Positions 19,360 through 27,944 of a stretch of DNA of 64,000 nt are shown piece after piece. Source of the DNA: Candidatus Siliceabacter maunaloa (GTDB lineage: Bacteria; Actinomycetota; Thermoleophilia; Solirubrobacterales; Solirubrobacteraceae); assembly GCA_024330185.1 (NCBI GenBank), contig JANDLV010000009.1:1-64000 (forward strand). Direction: 5' to 3'. The notes beneath the pieces were generated by a model. That model saw only the letters and a list, made by a program, of their open reading frames with translations. It made no database searches and was not told the DNA's origin. Positions within the stretch are counted from its first letter, which is position 1, and every line of letters starts with the position of its first letter. The position numbers and the translations under genes are program-made.

Positions 19360-20154
19360 CTACCCGCGCCGGTCGCGCTGGCCGGCGGCCAGCTCGTCGG
19401 CGACGCGGTCGGCGCCCAGCAGCCGGTTCACGCGGCTCACCGGGCCGGGGGCCAGGCCGGCGAGCGCCGCGCCCACCCGCAGCCCCAGCGGCGCGACGTC
19501 GACCTCGCAGCGGTCGCACTCGATGGCGCGGACCACGCCGCGCGCGACATCCTGAGGGCTGCTCGTGCCCACGAACCACGGCAGCCGCGCGCCGGAGTCG
19601 TGGAACATGCCCGCCTCGCGGACGAAGCCGGGGAAGACGCACGAGACACCGACGCCCGCCGGGCCGAGCTCGGCGTGCAGGGCGGCCGAGAAGCCGCGCA
19701 GGCCGAACTTGGTGGCCGAGTAGACCGAGCTGCCCTGGGTCGCGGCCTTGCCCGACAGGGACGAGACGAAGACCAGGTGGCCGGGGCCTCGCTCGACCAG
19801 GCGCGGCGCCAGCGCGCGGGCAAGCTGCATCGGTGCAATGAGGTTGACCGCGACCGCGGCCTCGATCTCCCGTGCGCTGAAGTCGCGCAGGCGACCCGAT
19901 GCGGGCAGGGCGGCGTTGGCCACGAGCACATCGACCTCACCGGCCTCGTCGAGGAGTCGCTGTACGGCGGCCGGGTCACCCAGGTCGCCGGCCAGCGTGC
20001 GCCCGCGCACCTCGGCCCCCAGCGCCTCGAGCACGTCGGCGCGCCGCCCGCTGAGCACGAGCGTCGCCCCGCGCGCCGCCAGGGCGCGCGCGATCGCGTG
20101 GCCGATGCCTCCAGTCGCGCCCGTCAGCAGGACGCTGCGCCCGGCGAGCTCCAT
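19360..20154 (-). CDS. SDR family oxidoreductase
   Basis: A 264-residue classical short-chain dehydrogenase. It has the cofactor motif LLTGATGGIGHAIA, the NAA segment (VANAALP), the catalytic Ser in FVSSLSG and YSATK as the YxxxK pair. SGRRADV after the second strand favours NADP(H). ATG 20154 (MELAGRSVLLTG) was preferred over GTG 20166. The substrate is unknown; some members of this shape act in fatty-acid or lipid reduction. Confidence 0.88.
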   Translation of the reverse strand: MELAGRSVLLTGATGGIGHAIARALAARGATLVLSGRRADVLEALGAEVRGRTLAGDLGDPAAVQRLLDEAGEVDVLVANAALPASGRLRDFSAREIEAAVAVNLIAPMQLARALAPRLVERGPGHLVFVSSLSGKAATQGSSVYSATKFGLRGFSAALHAELGPAGVGVSCVFPGFVREAGMFHDSGARLPWFVGTSSPQDVARGVVRAIECDRCEVDVAPLGLRVGAALAGLAPGPVSRVNRLLGADRVADELAAGQRDRRG

Positions 20155-20249
20155 TCGGCGCGCCACCCTATCCGCACCGTTGCGGAGCCGCCCTGACGGG
20201 GCCGCAGTGGCGGGGTCATCATGACCCGGCCGCCGTTCGCGGGGTGGCG

Positions 20250-21422
20250 TCAGCCGCCGGCGAACACGGCCACCGTCGCGGTGAAGCCGTGCAGCGCCGG
20301 GCGGCCGCCCGCCGGGCCGATCTCGCCGGCGGCGAAGAAGCCCGCCGCCGGCGCTGCGAGCTCCTCGGCGAGGACCCGGGCATCGTGGTGAGGATTGCCG
20401 AACAGGCCTGCTCCCCGGCCGTTGCAGGTGAACATCAGGGCGCCGGCGGGGCGCTGCTCGCCCAGGGCGGCGCGGCGCAGGGCCAGCGACTCGTGCAGGT
20501 CGCGGTCGGCCGAGTCGGCGTCACGCACGTGCAGGCGCACACGCAGGCCGGGCTCGACCGGGGCCCCGACGGCCAGGACGCCCGTCTCCTGCTCCGCCCC
20601 CGCTAGGCCAACTAGCTGGTAGGCGTCCGACGCAGGGGCCTCGCCCGTCAGGGTCGCCTCGCCCACGCGCATCCCCAGCAGCAGCCCGCTGCGCGCCCGC
20701 GCGCGCTCAGGTCCGGGCAGGGCGTCCACGACGTCGCGCAGCATGGTGAGTGCCGCGACGCCGTCGAGCTCTTCGATGCGCCGTGCGCCGCCCGCGGTGA
20801 TCGTCAGCTCCGGGCCGACCGCCGCGGCACCCTGCGAGACGCAGGGCAGCAGCTCCACGTCGTCCAGGCGCAGGCCCACCGCACCGGCCTCCACCACCTG
20901 GTCGTCGCAGAACAGCGCCGCCGCGCCCTCGGCGGTGCGCGCGCTGGCCAGCCCGCCCAGGACCGGGACGCCGCCCGCCCGCCGGTGCAGTTCGCCCAGG
21001 ATGCCCTCGGTGGGAAAGGACAGCGGATCGGGCAGCAGCAGGCAGCACGCCGCCCCGGTCAGGTCGGGCAGGCCGCTGATCGCAACCCCGCCCTCGGCGG
21101 GCGTCGCCCGGCTGTGGAAGGCCTGTGCTCCGCCCCCGGCAAGATCGGCCGCCCACACCGCGATCGCGGTGCCGCCCTCGACCTCGCGCGCGTCGGCCAG
21201 GACGCCCCCGGCGCCGCAGCCCGCCAGCGCGACGGGCGCGAGCACGTCATGAACCGCCTCCAGCGTGGCCTCGGGCGCCGCGAGGTGCGCCCCGGCGGCG
21301 AAGACCAGAGCCACGTCCGCGCTCCCGCCGGCCAGCCCGTCAAGGGCTGCGGCCGCCGCCTGCGCGGCACCGGACCGCGCGTCTGGATCGGTCGACAGCC
21401 CGCACCCGATGCGCACGCCCAC
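20250..21422 (-). CDS. FIST N/C-domain sensor-like protein
   Basis: About 390 residues. The N-terminal FIST region includes GCGAGGVLADAREVEGGTAIAVWAA-type strands, and the C-terminal FIST_C region ends with ALMFTCNGRGAGLFG and FFAAGEIGPAGG. FIST domains are proposed small-ligand sensors, possibly for amino acids, often coupled to signalling proteins. Here it stands alone. Start is GTG 21422, with GTG 21416 as an alternative. It is divergent from miaA across a few tens of bases. Confidence 0.8.
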   Translation of the reverse strand: MGVRIGCGLSTDPDARSGAAQAAAAALDGLAGGSADVALVFAAGAHLAAPEATLEAVHDVLAPVALAGCGAGGVLADAREVEGGTAIAVWAADLAGGGAQAFHSRATPAEGGVAISGLPDLTGAACCLLLPDPLSFPTEGILGELHRRAGGVPVLGGLASARTAEGAAALFCDDQVVEAGAVGLRLDDVELLPCVSQGAAAVGPELTITAGGARRIEELDGVAALTMLRDVVDALPGPERARARSGLLLGMRVGEATLTGEAPASDAYQLVGLAGAEQETGVLAVGAPVEPGLRVRLHVRDADSADRDLHESLALRRAALGEQRPAGALMFTCNGRGAGLFGNPHHDARVLAEELAAPAAGFFAAGEIGPAGGRPALHGFTATVAVFAGG

Positions 21423-21470
21423 AGTCAGGACGATACCCGGCGACGGAGGGTGAGGCTCATACTGCGGGCC

Positions 21471-22361
21471 GTGCCCGAGGTTCTCGCCCTCTTCGGCCCC
21501 ACCGCTGTGGGCAAGACCGCGGTGGCCGTCGCGCTGGCGCAGCGCCTGCGGGCCCGCGGGGACGATCCCGTCGCCGTCTCGGCCGATGCGCTCCAGGTCT
21601 ACCGCGGGCTGCAGATCCTCACCGACACGGCATCGCCCGCCGAGCAGGCGCTGCTCGAGCACCGCCTGCTCGCGTTCGTGTCGATCCGCGAGCGCTTCAG
21701 CGTGGCGGAGTACCAGCCGCTGGCCCACGCGGAGATCGACGGCCTGCTGGCCGCCGGGCGCACGCCGATCGTCGTGGGCGGGACCGGGCTGTACCTGCGC
21801 GCCGCGCTGGCGGGCCTCGAGCTGCGCCCGGCTCCCGAGCCGGGCGTGCGCGAGCGCCTGGAGGCCGACGCCGACGTCCGCGGCCTGGCCACCCTGCACG
21901 CGCGCCTGGCCGAGGCGGCGCCGTGGGCCGCGCAGCGCGTCGCGCCGACCGATCGCAGCCGCGTCGTGCGTGCCCTGGAGCTTCACGAGCAGGGCGCGCT
22001 GCACCCGCCGCCCGCTCGTAGCGAGCTGTGGACCGCACGCACCCGCCACCCGACCCGCCTGGTCGGCCTGACCATGGAGCGCGAGGCGCTGCGCGACCGG
22101 ATCGACGAGCGCGTGGACGCGATGCTGGCCGCGGGAGTGGCGCAGGAGGTCCGCGCCGCCGCCGCGGCCCGGGCGAGCCCGACGGCCCGCGCCGCCGTCG
22201 GCTTCCGCGAGCTGCTGGACGGCGACCACGAGGCGATGCGCCGCAACACCCGCCGCTACGCGCGCCGCCAGATGACCTGGCTGCGCAAGCTGGCCGGCGC
22301 GCGTCTGGTCGACGTCACCGGCCGCGCCCCCGAGGACGTCGCAGCACAGATCCTCCCGTAG
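21471..22361 (+). CDS. miaA: tRNA dimethylallyltransferase MiaA
   Basis: MiaA transfers a dimethylallyl group to A37 of tRNAs reading U-starting codons, making the substrate for MiaB. The P-loop is ALFGPTAVGKTAVAVALA. Then come SADALQVYRGL, IVVGGTGLYLRA and the C-terminal RYARRQMTWLRKL, all family signatures. GTG 21471 gives the normal short N-terminus, but GTG 21450, directly after GGAGG, is possible. dapF follows ten bases downstream, suggesting one transcript. Confidence 0.93.
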   Translation: MPEVLALFGPTAVGKTAVAVALAQRLRARGDDPVAVSADALQVYRGLQILTDTASPAEQALLEHRLLAFVSIRERFSVAEYQPLAHAEIDGLLAAGRTPIVVGGTGLYLRAALAGLELRPAPEPGVRERLEADADVRGLATLHARLAEAAPWAAQRVAPTDRSRVVRALELHEQGALHPPPARSELWTARTRHPTRLVGLTMEREALRDRIDERVDAMLAAGVAQEVRAAAAARASPTARAAVGFRELLDGDHEAMRRNTRRYARRQMTWLRKLAGARLVDVTGRAPEDVAAQILP

Positions 22362-22371
22362 GGTCCGCGAC

Positions 22372-23217
22372 GTGCGCCTCGAGAAGTGGCAGGCCCTGGG
22401 CAACGACTACCTCATCGCCGAGCGCGACGCGCTGCCGCTGCCGCTCACCCCGGCCCGGGTGCGCCGCCTGTGCGACCGCCACGTGGGTCTGGGCGCCGAC
22501 GGGGTCCTCCAGCTCGAGCCGCCCGACGCGGCCGGCTTCACCGCGCGCCTGCGCATCTTCAACCCCGACGGCTCGGAGGCCGAGCTGTCGGGCAACGGCG
22601 CCCGCGAGGCCATCCTCTACCTGCGCTGCCGCGGCTGGACGGCGCAGCGCACGTTCTCCGTCCAGACCGTCGCGGGAGAACTGCGCGCCACGATCGCGGA
22701 CGACCTGCGCTGCGCCCGCGTGGCCATGGGCCGCGCTCGGCTGCACAGCGCCGACTACCCGGCCGGCGGCGAGGACGGCAGCGGCCTGCTGCCCGACGGC
22801 AGCAGCTTCCAGCACGTCTCCATCGGCAACCCGCAGTGCGCGATCCACGTCGCCGACCCCGCCGCGCTGGACGCCCTGGACCTCCCTGCCATCGGCCCGG
22901 CCATCGAGCATCACGACGCGTTCCCCAACGCCACCAACGTCTCCTGGTGGACGGCGATCGACGCATCCACGATCCGCGCGCGGATCTTCGAGCGCGGGGT
23001 GGGGGAGACGCGCTCCAGCGGCACGGGAGCCACCGGCGCCGCCGTGGCCCACGTCCTGGGCGGCGGCTTCTCGCCGGTCACCGTGCGCCTGGACGGGGGC
23101 GAGCTGGAGGTCGACGTGGGCGAGGACTTCCATGTGGACCTCACGGGCTGGGCCGTCGCCGTCTACGTCGCCGACGTCAGCGACGAGCTGCTGGCCGACC
23201 TGGCCACCGACGCCTAG
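22372..23217 (+). CDS. dapF: Diaminopimelate epimerase homologue with both catalytic Cys replaced by Ser
   Basis: DapF interconverts LL- and meso-diaminopimelate, using two cysteines as acid and base. This 281-residue protein keeps the whole fold and landmarks: LEKWQALGNDYL, FNPDGSEAELSGNGAR, SIGNPQCAIHV and FERGVGETRSSGTGAT. At the two positions that are Cys73 and Cys217 in the E. coli enzyme it has Ser73 (TCG, 22588-22590) and Ser216 (AGC, 23017-23019). It lies in a dap cluster with dapD, dapC and dapE converging on it, so a role in DAP synthesis is likely. How it works without thiols is open. Confidence 0.88.
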   Translation: MRLEKWQALGNDYLIAERDALPLPLTPARVRRLCDRHVGLGADGVLQLEPPDAAGFTARLRIFNPDGSEAELSGNGAREAILYLRCRGWTAQRTFSVQTVAGELRATIADDLRCARVAMGRARLHSADYPAGGEDGSGLLPDGSSFQHVSIGNPQCAIHVADPAALDALDLPAIGPAIEHHDAFPNATNVSWWTAIDASTIRARIFERGVGETRSSGTGATGAAVAHVLGGGFSPVTVRLDGGELEVDVGEDFHVDLTGWAVAVYVADVSDELLADLATDA

Positions 23218-23239
23218 TGCCCGCCACCAGGGCGAGCGC

Positions 23240-24100
23240 TCACACGCTCACGGCGTGCTCGCGCAGCGCCGCGTTGAGCGAGGTCTTGAGGTCGGTGCCC
23301 GCAGAGCGCTCGCCGACGATCAGCGCGCAGGGCACGCGGAACTTGCCGGCCGGGAACTTCTTCTTGCGCGTGCCCGGGATCACGATGGCGCGCGGCGGGA
23401 CCTCCCCGCGCAGCTCCACCGGCTTCTTGCCGCGCACGTCGATGATCGGGGTGGAGGCGGTGAGCACGACGTTGGCGCCCAGCACGGCCTCGCGGCCCAC
23501 GCGCACGCCCTCCACGACGATGCACCGCGAGCCCACGAAGGCGCCGTCCTCGACGACCACGGGCGTGGCCTGCAGTGGCTCGAGGACGCCGCCGATGCCC
23601 ACGCCGCCGCTGAGGTGCACGTCGGCGCCGATCTGCGCGCACGACCCCACGGTGGCCCAGGTGTCGACCATCGTGCCCGCGCCGACGTAGGCGCCGATGT
23701 TCACGTAGGAGGGCATGAGCACCACGCCGCGAGCGAGGTAGCTGCCGTAGCGCGCGGTGGCGGGGGGGACGACGCGCACGTGGCGCCGCTCGAAGTCGCC
23801 CTTGAGCGCGAACTTGTCGTTGTAGGCATGGGGACCGACCTCTATGGACTCCATCTTCCGTGTGCGGAAGGCCAGCAGGATGGCCTTCTTGGCCCACTCG
23901 TTGACGTGCCAGTCCTCGCCGCTGCGGAAGGCGACACGGACGTGGCCCTCGTCCAGCAGGTCGAGGACCTGGTCGACTGAAGCGGCCGCCTCGTCGTCCA
24001 GCTCGGACGTGGGCTTGTCGTAGAGCTCCTCGATGCGCGCGGCCAGCGCGCCGAGGTTGACGTTGGGGGTGCGCGTGGTCATGGCCCCATAGTGGCTCAT
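23240..24100 (-). CDS. dapD: Tetrahydrodipicolinate N-succinyltransferase DapD
   Basis: DapD succinylates tetrahydrodipicolinate, committing to the succinylase branch of lysine/DAP synthesis. The 286-residue protein has an N-terminal helical domain (to about residue 100) and a left-handed beta-helix of hexapeptide repeats, with YVNIGAYVGAGTMVDTWATV and GGVGIGGVLEPL. This is the class seen in proteobacteria. ATG 24100 overlaps the dapC stop by four bases (ATGA); an internal ATG at 24082 is possible. Gene order dapE-dapC-dapD with overlapping ends indicates one operon. Confidence 0.95.
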   Translation of the reverse strand: MSHYGAMTTRTPNVNLGALAARIEELYDKPTSELDDEAAASVDQVLDLLDEGHVRVAFRSGEDWHVNEWAKKAILLAFRTRKMESIEVGPHAYNDKFALKGDFERRHVRVVPPATARYGSYLARGVVLMPSYVNIGAYVGAGTMVDTWATVGSCAQIGADVHLSGGVGIGGVLEPLQATPVVVEDGAFVGSRCIVVEGVRVGREAVLGANVVLTASTPIIDVRGKKPVELRGEVPPRAIVIPGTRKKKFPAGKFRVPCALIVGERSAGTDLKTSLNAALREHAVSV

Positions 24101-25359
24101 GCGCCGCCGGCGAGGCGGTCCGCCGCAGCGGCGCAGGCCTCCAGCGTGGGCACGAGCGCCACGCGCACGTGCCCCTCGCCACCGCCGCCCAGGTACGAGC
24201 CGGGGGCCACGACGATGCCGTGCTCAGCCAGCAGGCGTGTGGCCAGGGCCTCGTCGTCGCCGTCCGCAACGGCCAGCCACAGGAAGAACGTCCCACGGCC
24301 GCCCACGGGCTCCAGCCCGGCGGTGCGCAGGGCGGGGAGGAGGGCGTCGCGCTTGGCGCGGTACAGCGCGCGCACCTCCTCGACGTGTGTCTCGTCGCCC
24401 CAGGCCGCCACCGCCGCGCGCTGAACGTGCTCCTGGGGCGCGGTGCCGGTCGAGGGCCGCAAGCGCTTGGCGGCCGCCACCAGGCGCGGGTCGCCGGCCA
24501 GGAAGCCACAGCGATGCCCGGGCATGGACGAGCGCTTGGACAGGGTGTTGAGCACGGCGACGTTGTGGCGGTCGGGGAGCTGGAGCGCGGAGGGGGGCGG
24601 GTCGCCCTCCAGCCAGAGCTCGCTGTAGGCCTCGTCGCAGGCCAGGACGGCGCCGGCGCCGGCGCACCGGTCGGCCAGCCGCCCCAGCAGCGCCAGGTCG
24701 GCCACCGCACCCGTGGGATTGTTGGGCGTGTTGACCCACAGCACGGCCAGGCGCTCCCAGGCCAGGGCGTCGAGGTCGGCCGGGGCAGGGAGGAAGCCGT
24801 TCTCGCGGCGTAGAGGCAGCTCGACCACCTCGGCGCCCGCGAACTGGGCTCCACGGGCGGGGACGGGGTAGCCCGGCGTCGTCACCGCGACGAGGTCGCG
24901 CGCGCCGCAGCGGTCAACGACGATCTGCGCGAGCTGGAAGATAGCCTCCTTGGAGCCCAGCGTGGGCACGACCTCGGTGTCGGGGTCCAGCGCAGCGCCG
25001 AAGCGCCGCGCGACCCAGTCCGTCACCGCCTCGCGCAGCGCGGGCAGGCCGACGGCCAGGGGATAGGTGGAGACCGGCGCGATGCCCGCGACCATCGCCT
25101 CGCGAATGAAGGCCGGGGTCTCCTCCCGCGGCTCGCCGACCCCGAAGTCGATGACCTCGACCCCGCGCCCCACGGCAGCGTCGACGCTCGCGCGCAGCCG
25201 TGCGAAGGGATAGTCGCCCTGCGCGGCGAGGAGGGGGTTGAGCGGCAGCGAGGGCTCGGCGCGCGCCGAGCCCGGGGGGCCCAGGCCCGGAGGCCCCGCG
25301 CCCGGAGGCCCCGCCCCCGCCGCAGGGTGCGCGCCGGGCGCGCCCGCCTCCGGGCTCAC
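24097..25359 (-). CDS. dapC: Succinyldiaminopimelate aminotransferase (DapC-type, PLP class I/II)
   Basis: About 420 residues of the fold-type I aminotransferase family. Signatures include TPGYPVPARGAQFAG, WVNTPNNPTGAV, ACDEAYSELWLEG and the PLP lysine in NTLSKRSSMPGHRCGF. Its place between dapE and dapD supports the N-succinyl-L,L-DAP aminotransferase step. GTG 25359 overlaps the dapE stop (GTGA). The first 35 residues are an unusual Pro/Gly/Ala-rich extension. The conserved enzyme begins near SLPLNPLL, so a later start cannot be excluded. Confidence 0.88.
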   Translation of the reverse strand: MSPEAGAPGAHPAAGAGPPGAGPPGLGPPGSARAEPSLPLNPLLAAQGDYPFARLRASVDAAVGRGVEVIDFGVGEPREETPAFIREAMVAGIAPVSTYPLAVGLPALREAVTDWVARRFGAALDPDTEVVPTLGSKEAIFQLAQIVVDRCGARDLVAVTTPGYPVPARGAQFAGAEVVELPLRRENGFLPAPADLDALAWERLAVLWVNTPNNPTGAVADLALLGRLADRCAGAGAVLACDEAYSELWLEGDPPPSALQLPDRHNVAVLNTLSKRSSMPGHRCGFLAGDPRLVAAAKRLRPSTGTAPQEHVQRAAVAAWGDETHVEEVRALYRAKRDALLPALRTAGLEPVGGRGTFFLWLAVADGDDEALATRLLAEHGIVVAPGSYLGGGGEGHVRVALVPTLEACAAAADRLAGGA

Positions 25360-26426
25360 CCCGCCCACCCGGCCAGCAGCTCGTACACCCCCACCAGCGC
25401 CGCGATGTCCACGCGCTCCTCGCGCGTGTGGGCCATGGCCGGGTCGCCCGGGCCGAGGTTGATCGCGGGCAGTCCGTGGGCGGCGAACTCGGCGACCGGC
25501 GTCCAGGCCTGCTTGGCCTCCACGGCGAGGCCGCCGGCCTTCACCAGCGAGCGCACCAGTGGGTGGTCGGCGGCCACGGGCGCCGAGGGGGCGTCGGAGT
25601 CGACGTGCAGCTCACCGTACGGCTCGCACCAGCCGCGCAGGCGCGCCTGCGCGTCGGGGGCGGCCATCCCCGGCGGGTAGCGGTAGTTCACGTGCGCGGT
25701 GGCCACGTCGGGCACCACGTTCTGGGCGATGCCGCCGGCCACGCGGGTGACCGAGACGACCTCGGTGAACGTCAGGCCCGCGAACTCGTGCGCGAGCGGC
25801 CCGAGCGCGGCCAGCGCCGCGATCCCCGCGCCCGCCCGGTGCACCGCGTTGTCGGCCAGCCAGGGGCGCGCGGAGTGCCCGCTGCGCCCCCGGAAGGTCC
25901 ACGTGGCGTTGACGTTGCCCAGGCATCCGGCCTGCACCGCTCCCGCGGTGGGCTCCATCATCGCCACCAGGTCGGCCCCGAGCAGGCCTGCCTCGCGCTC
26001 CAGCAACGGCGTCAGCGCGGACTCGGCCACCGGCAGCTCCTCGCGCCCAAAGAAGACGTAGCCCAGGTCCACTGCGCCGCCGCCGCCGCCGGCGCCGGCC
26101 AGCGCCAGCTCGAGCATCACCGCAAGCGACCCCTTCATGTCGGCGGCGCCCAGGCCGTGCACCGCGCCGCCCGCGACCCGGCCCGGGCGGTTGCCCTGCT
26201 CCGGCACCGTGTCCAGGTGCCCGGCAAGGAGCACGAGCGGCCGCTCCCGGCGTTCGAGCACGCCGGCCAGCACGCACGTGTCCCCGGCGTCGCGCACCGC
26301 GACGCCGCCGGCCTCCAGCGCACCGAGCACGAAGCCGGCCAGCGCCCCCTCGTCGCGGGACTCCGAGGGCACGTCGACGAGCTCGAGGGTGCGCGCGGCG
26401 AGGCGCTCGGACGGGGTCGGGGCCAC
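25356..26426 (-). CDS. dapE: Succinyl-diaminopimelate desuccinylase DapE
   Basis: A 356-residue M20-family metallohydrolase that releases succinate to give LL-DAP. Metal-binding motifs are visible: LLAGHLDTVP, then GLGAADMKGSLA, FFGREELP, MMEPTAGAVQ and a C-terminal His in PAMAHTREE. The dimerisation insert begins near GNVNATWTFRGRSGHSARPW. GTG 26426 is the first good start. It is divergent from the DUF429 gene at 26448 with only 21 bases between starts, so the promoters must overlap the coding ends or lie in them. Confidence 0.92.
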   Translation of the reverse strand: MAPTPSERLAARTLELVDVPSESRDEGALAGFVLGALEAGGVAVRDAGDTCVLAGVLERRERPLVLLAGHLDTVPEQGNRPGRVAGGAVHGLGAADMKGSLAVMLELALAGAGGGGGAVDLGYVFFGREELPVAESALTPLLEREAGLLGADLVAMMEPTAGAVQAGCLGNVNATWTFRGRSGHSARPWLADNAVHRAGAGIAALAALGPLAHEFAGLTFTEVVSVTRVAGGIAQNVVPDVATAHVNYRYPPGMAAPDAQARLRGWCEPYGELHVDSDAPSAPVAADHPLVRSLVKAGGLAVEAKQAWTPVAEFAAHGLPAINLGPGDPAMAHTREERVDIAALVGVYELLAGWAG

Positions 26427-26447
26427 GGGTGCGCCATCCTCCCAGGG

Positions 26448-27272
26448 ATGCGCTACTGCGGGATCGACGTCTCGGCCCGTCCGGGCGCGCAGCAGCTCTG
26501 CACGCTGCACGAGCGCCGTGGCGCCGAAGGCACCGAGCTGGTGGCCAACTTCTACGAGCCCGGGGATGTCGACGCGGTCACGCGCACGGTGCTGGGATTC
26601 GGCGGCGAGGCAGTGGTGGCGGTCGATGCGCCGACCGGCCACCGCCTCGATCTGTTGGCCGAGGGCGCGCCGCTGCGCGAGGCGCTTGGCCTGCCCCCGG
26701 GGCGTTTCGAGCGTCACCGTGTCTGCGACGCGCTGCTGTTCGCCCGGCGCATGCCGCTCTATCCGGTGCCGACCACGGAGGGCGCCCAGCGCGCCTGGGA
26801 GGCGTGGATCACCAACGGCTTCGCCGTGGCGCAGGCGCTCGACGGCCTGGGGCGCTTCACCCCGGCCGCACCCGACGGCGGCCTGGAGGGCGCCGTCGAG
26901 CACGGCGCGCTGCGCTTCGGGCGTCTGTGCGAGGCCTACCCCGAGGCCGTGTTCTGCGCGCTGCTGGGCCACCGCCCGCCCTCCAAGCGCACGCCCTGGG
27001 GGCTGCAGCAGCGCATCGCCGCGCTGCGGGTACGGGGGGTGGCCGACGACGACGGGGGCCTGTGGCACCGCACCCTGGCCGAGCTGGACGCCTGCGCGGC
27101 GGCCTTCGCCGCGCACGCGCTGGCCACCGGGCAGGGCCGCTGGGTGGGCGACCCCGACGAGGGCGTCGTCATCCTGCCCGTCGGGGATCTGCTGGACGCC
27201 TACCATCGCCTGCCGCCGCCCCAGCGGGTCAGCCTGACGCCGGGTGGGTTTCCCGCCCCGGGTCCGGGGTAG
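26448..27272 (+). CDS. DUF429 family protein
   Basis: 274 residues. The start MRYCGIDVSARPGAQQL and the later AVVAVDAPTGHRLDLL carry the acidic residues of the DUF429 (predicted RNase H-like) fold. The middle has RVCDALLFARRMPLYPVP and CEAYPEAVFCALLGHRPP, the usual family core. It differs in length and sequence from the DUF429 protein at 4949, so these are not recent duplicates. Function unknown. ATG 26448 is the clear start after a GGGAT leader. Confidence 0.75.
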   Translation: MRYCGIDVSARPGAQQLCTLHERRGAEGTELVANFYEPGDVDAVTRTVLGFGGEAVVAVDAPTGHRLDLLAEGAPLREALGLPPGRFERHRVCDALLFARRMPLYPVPTTEGAQRAWEAWITNGFAVAQALDGLGRFTPAAPDGGLEGAVEHGALRFGRLCEAYPEAVFCALLGHRPPSKRTPWGLQQRIAALRVRGVADDDGGLWHRTLAELDACAAAFAAHALATGQGRWVGDPDEGVVILPVGDLLDAYHRLPPPQRVSLTPGGFPAPGPG

Positions 27273-27311
27273 CGCGCGGGTGAACCCAAGCGGAAAGGAG
27301 GGCCGGCCACC

Positions 27312-27647
27312 GTGCTCACCCTCACACCGACGGCCTCTGAGGCCATTCGACAGCTGACCGACCAGGTTCCCACCGAGGATGCGACTCCGGGCGTGCGCAT
27401 CGCGCCGGGCATGGCGCCCGGCGGCGAGGGCACCGCGCTGGAGCTGTCGCTCGTGGAGGCTCCCGAGTCCTCCGACCAGACGATCGAGACCCACGGCGCC
27501 ACCGTGTACCTCGAGCCCGAGGCGGCCGAGCTCCTGGAGGACAAGGTGCTCGACGCCGAGATGCGCGACGAGGGCGTGGCCTTCGAGGTGCGCGAGCAGG
27601 GCGCGATGGGCGACCCCGGCATGAACGGAGAGGGCTTTCCCGCCTGA
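27312..27647 (+). CDS. HesB/IscA-like protein without cysteines
   Basis: 111 residues with the Fe-S biogenesis (HesB/IscA) fold pattern: LTPTASEAIRQLTD, GVRIAPG, LELSLVEAP, then VYLEPEAAELLEDKVLD. True A-type carriers bind iron or clusters through three conserved cysteines; this protein has no cysteine at all. It is therefore unlikely to be a cluster carrier. GTG 27312 follows a good AAAGGAGG ribosome site. Similar cysteine-free versions are, from memory, common in actinobacteria. Confidence 0.75.
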   Translation: MLTLTPTASEAIRQLTDQVPTEDATPGVRIAPGMAPGGEGTALELSLVEAPESSDQTIETHGATVYLEPEAAELLEDKVLDAEMRDEGVAFEVREQGAMGDPGMNGEGFPA

Positions 27648-27722
27648 CACCGCCGTCGAGTGCCCTATGTGTGTACCATGTGCGTGGTCTGCGCATTATA
27701 TGTGTTCAACCGAAGGGTATCG

Positions 27723-27944
27723 ATGGCTGAGCTACCTCCCGACCTCGTCCGTGTCTCGGCGATCTTGCCCGAGCCGTCTGTGCGCGAGCTGCGCGACCGG
27801 GCCGCAACCAAGGGCGACAATCTCACGCAGGGACTCAAGTCGGCGATCTCGACGCAGCTCTTCCTCGAGAACGAGGTCGAGGCGGGCGGCACTGTGCTCG
27901 TGAAGCGCAACGACGGCACCGTCGTGGAAGTCCGCCTGCCGTGA
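27723..27944 (+). CDS. Small RHH-like protein of a two-gene module
   Basis: 73 residues from ATG 27723, preceded by GAAGGG. The first half (VSAILPEPSVRELRDRAATK, then NLTQGLKSAI) resembles a ribbon-helix-helix/strand-helix-helix unit. The end GGTVLVKRNDGTVVEVRLP is a beta hairpin often seen at the end of short RHH-like proteins. The role is unknown. The upstream 60 bases are AT-rich compared with the surroundings, which suggests a local promoter (GCATTATATG). The stop overlaps the next gene by four bases. Confidence 0.6.
   Translation: MAELPPDLVRVSAILPEPSVRELRDRAATKGDNLTQGLKSAISTQLFLENEVEAGGTVLVKRNDGTVVEVRLP

Noticed and set aside
27660-27722. An earlier start for the RHH-like protein, adding 21 residues
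   Set aside because: The extra residues are Cys/Val/Tyr-rich and overlap the AT-rich promoter-like stretch; ATG 27723 has its own ribosome site.
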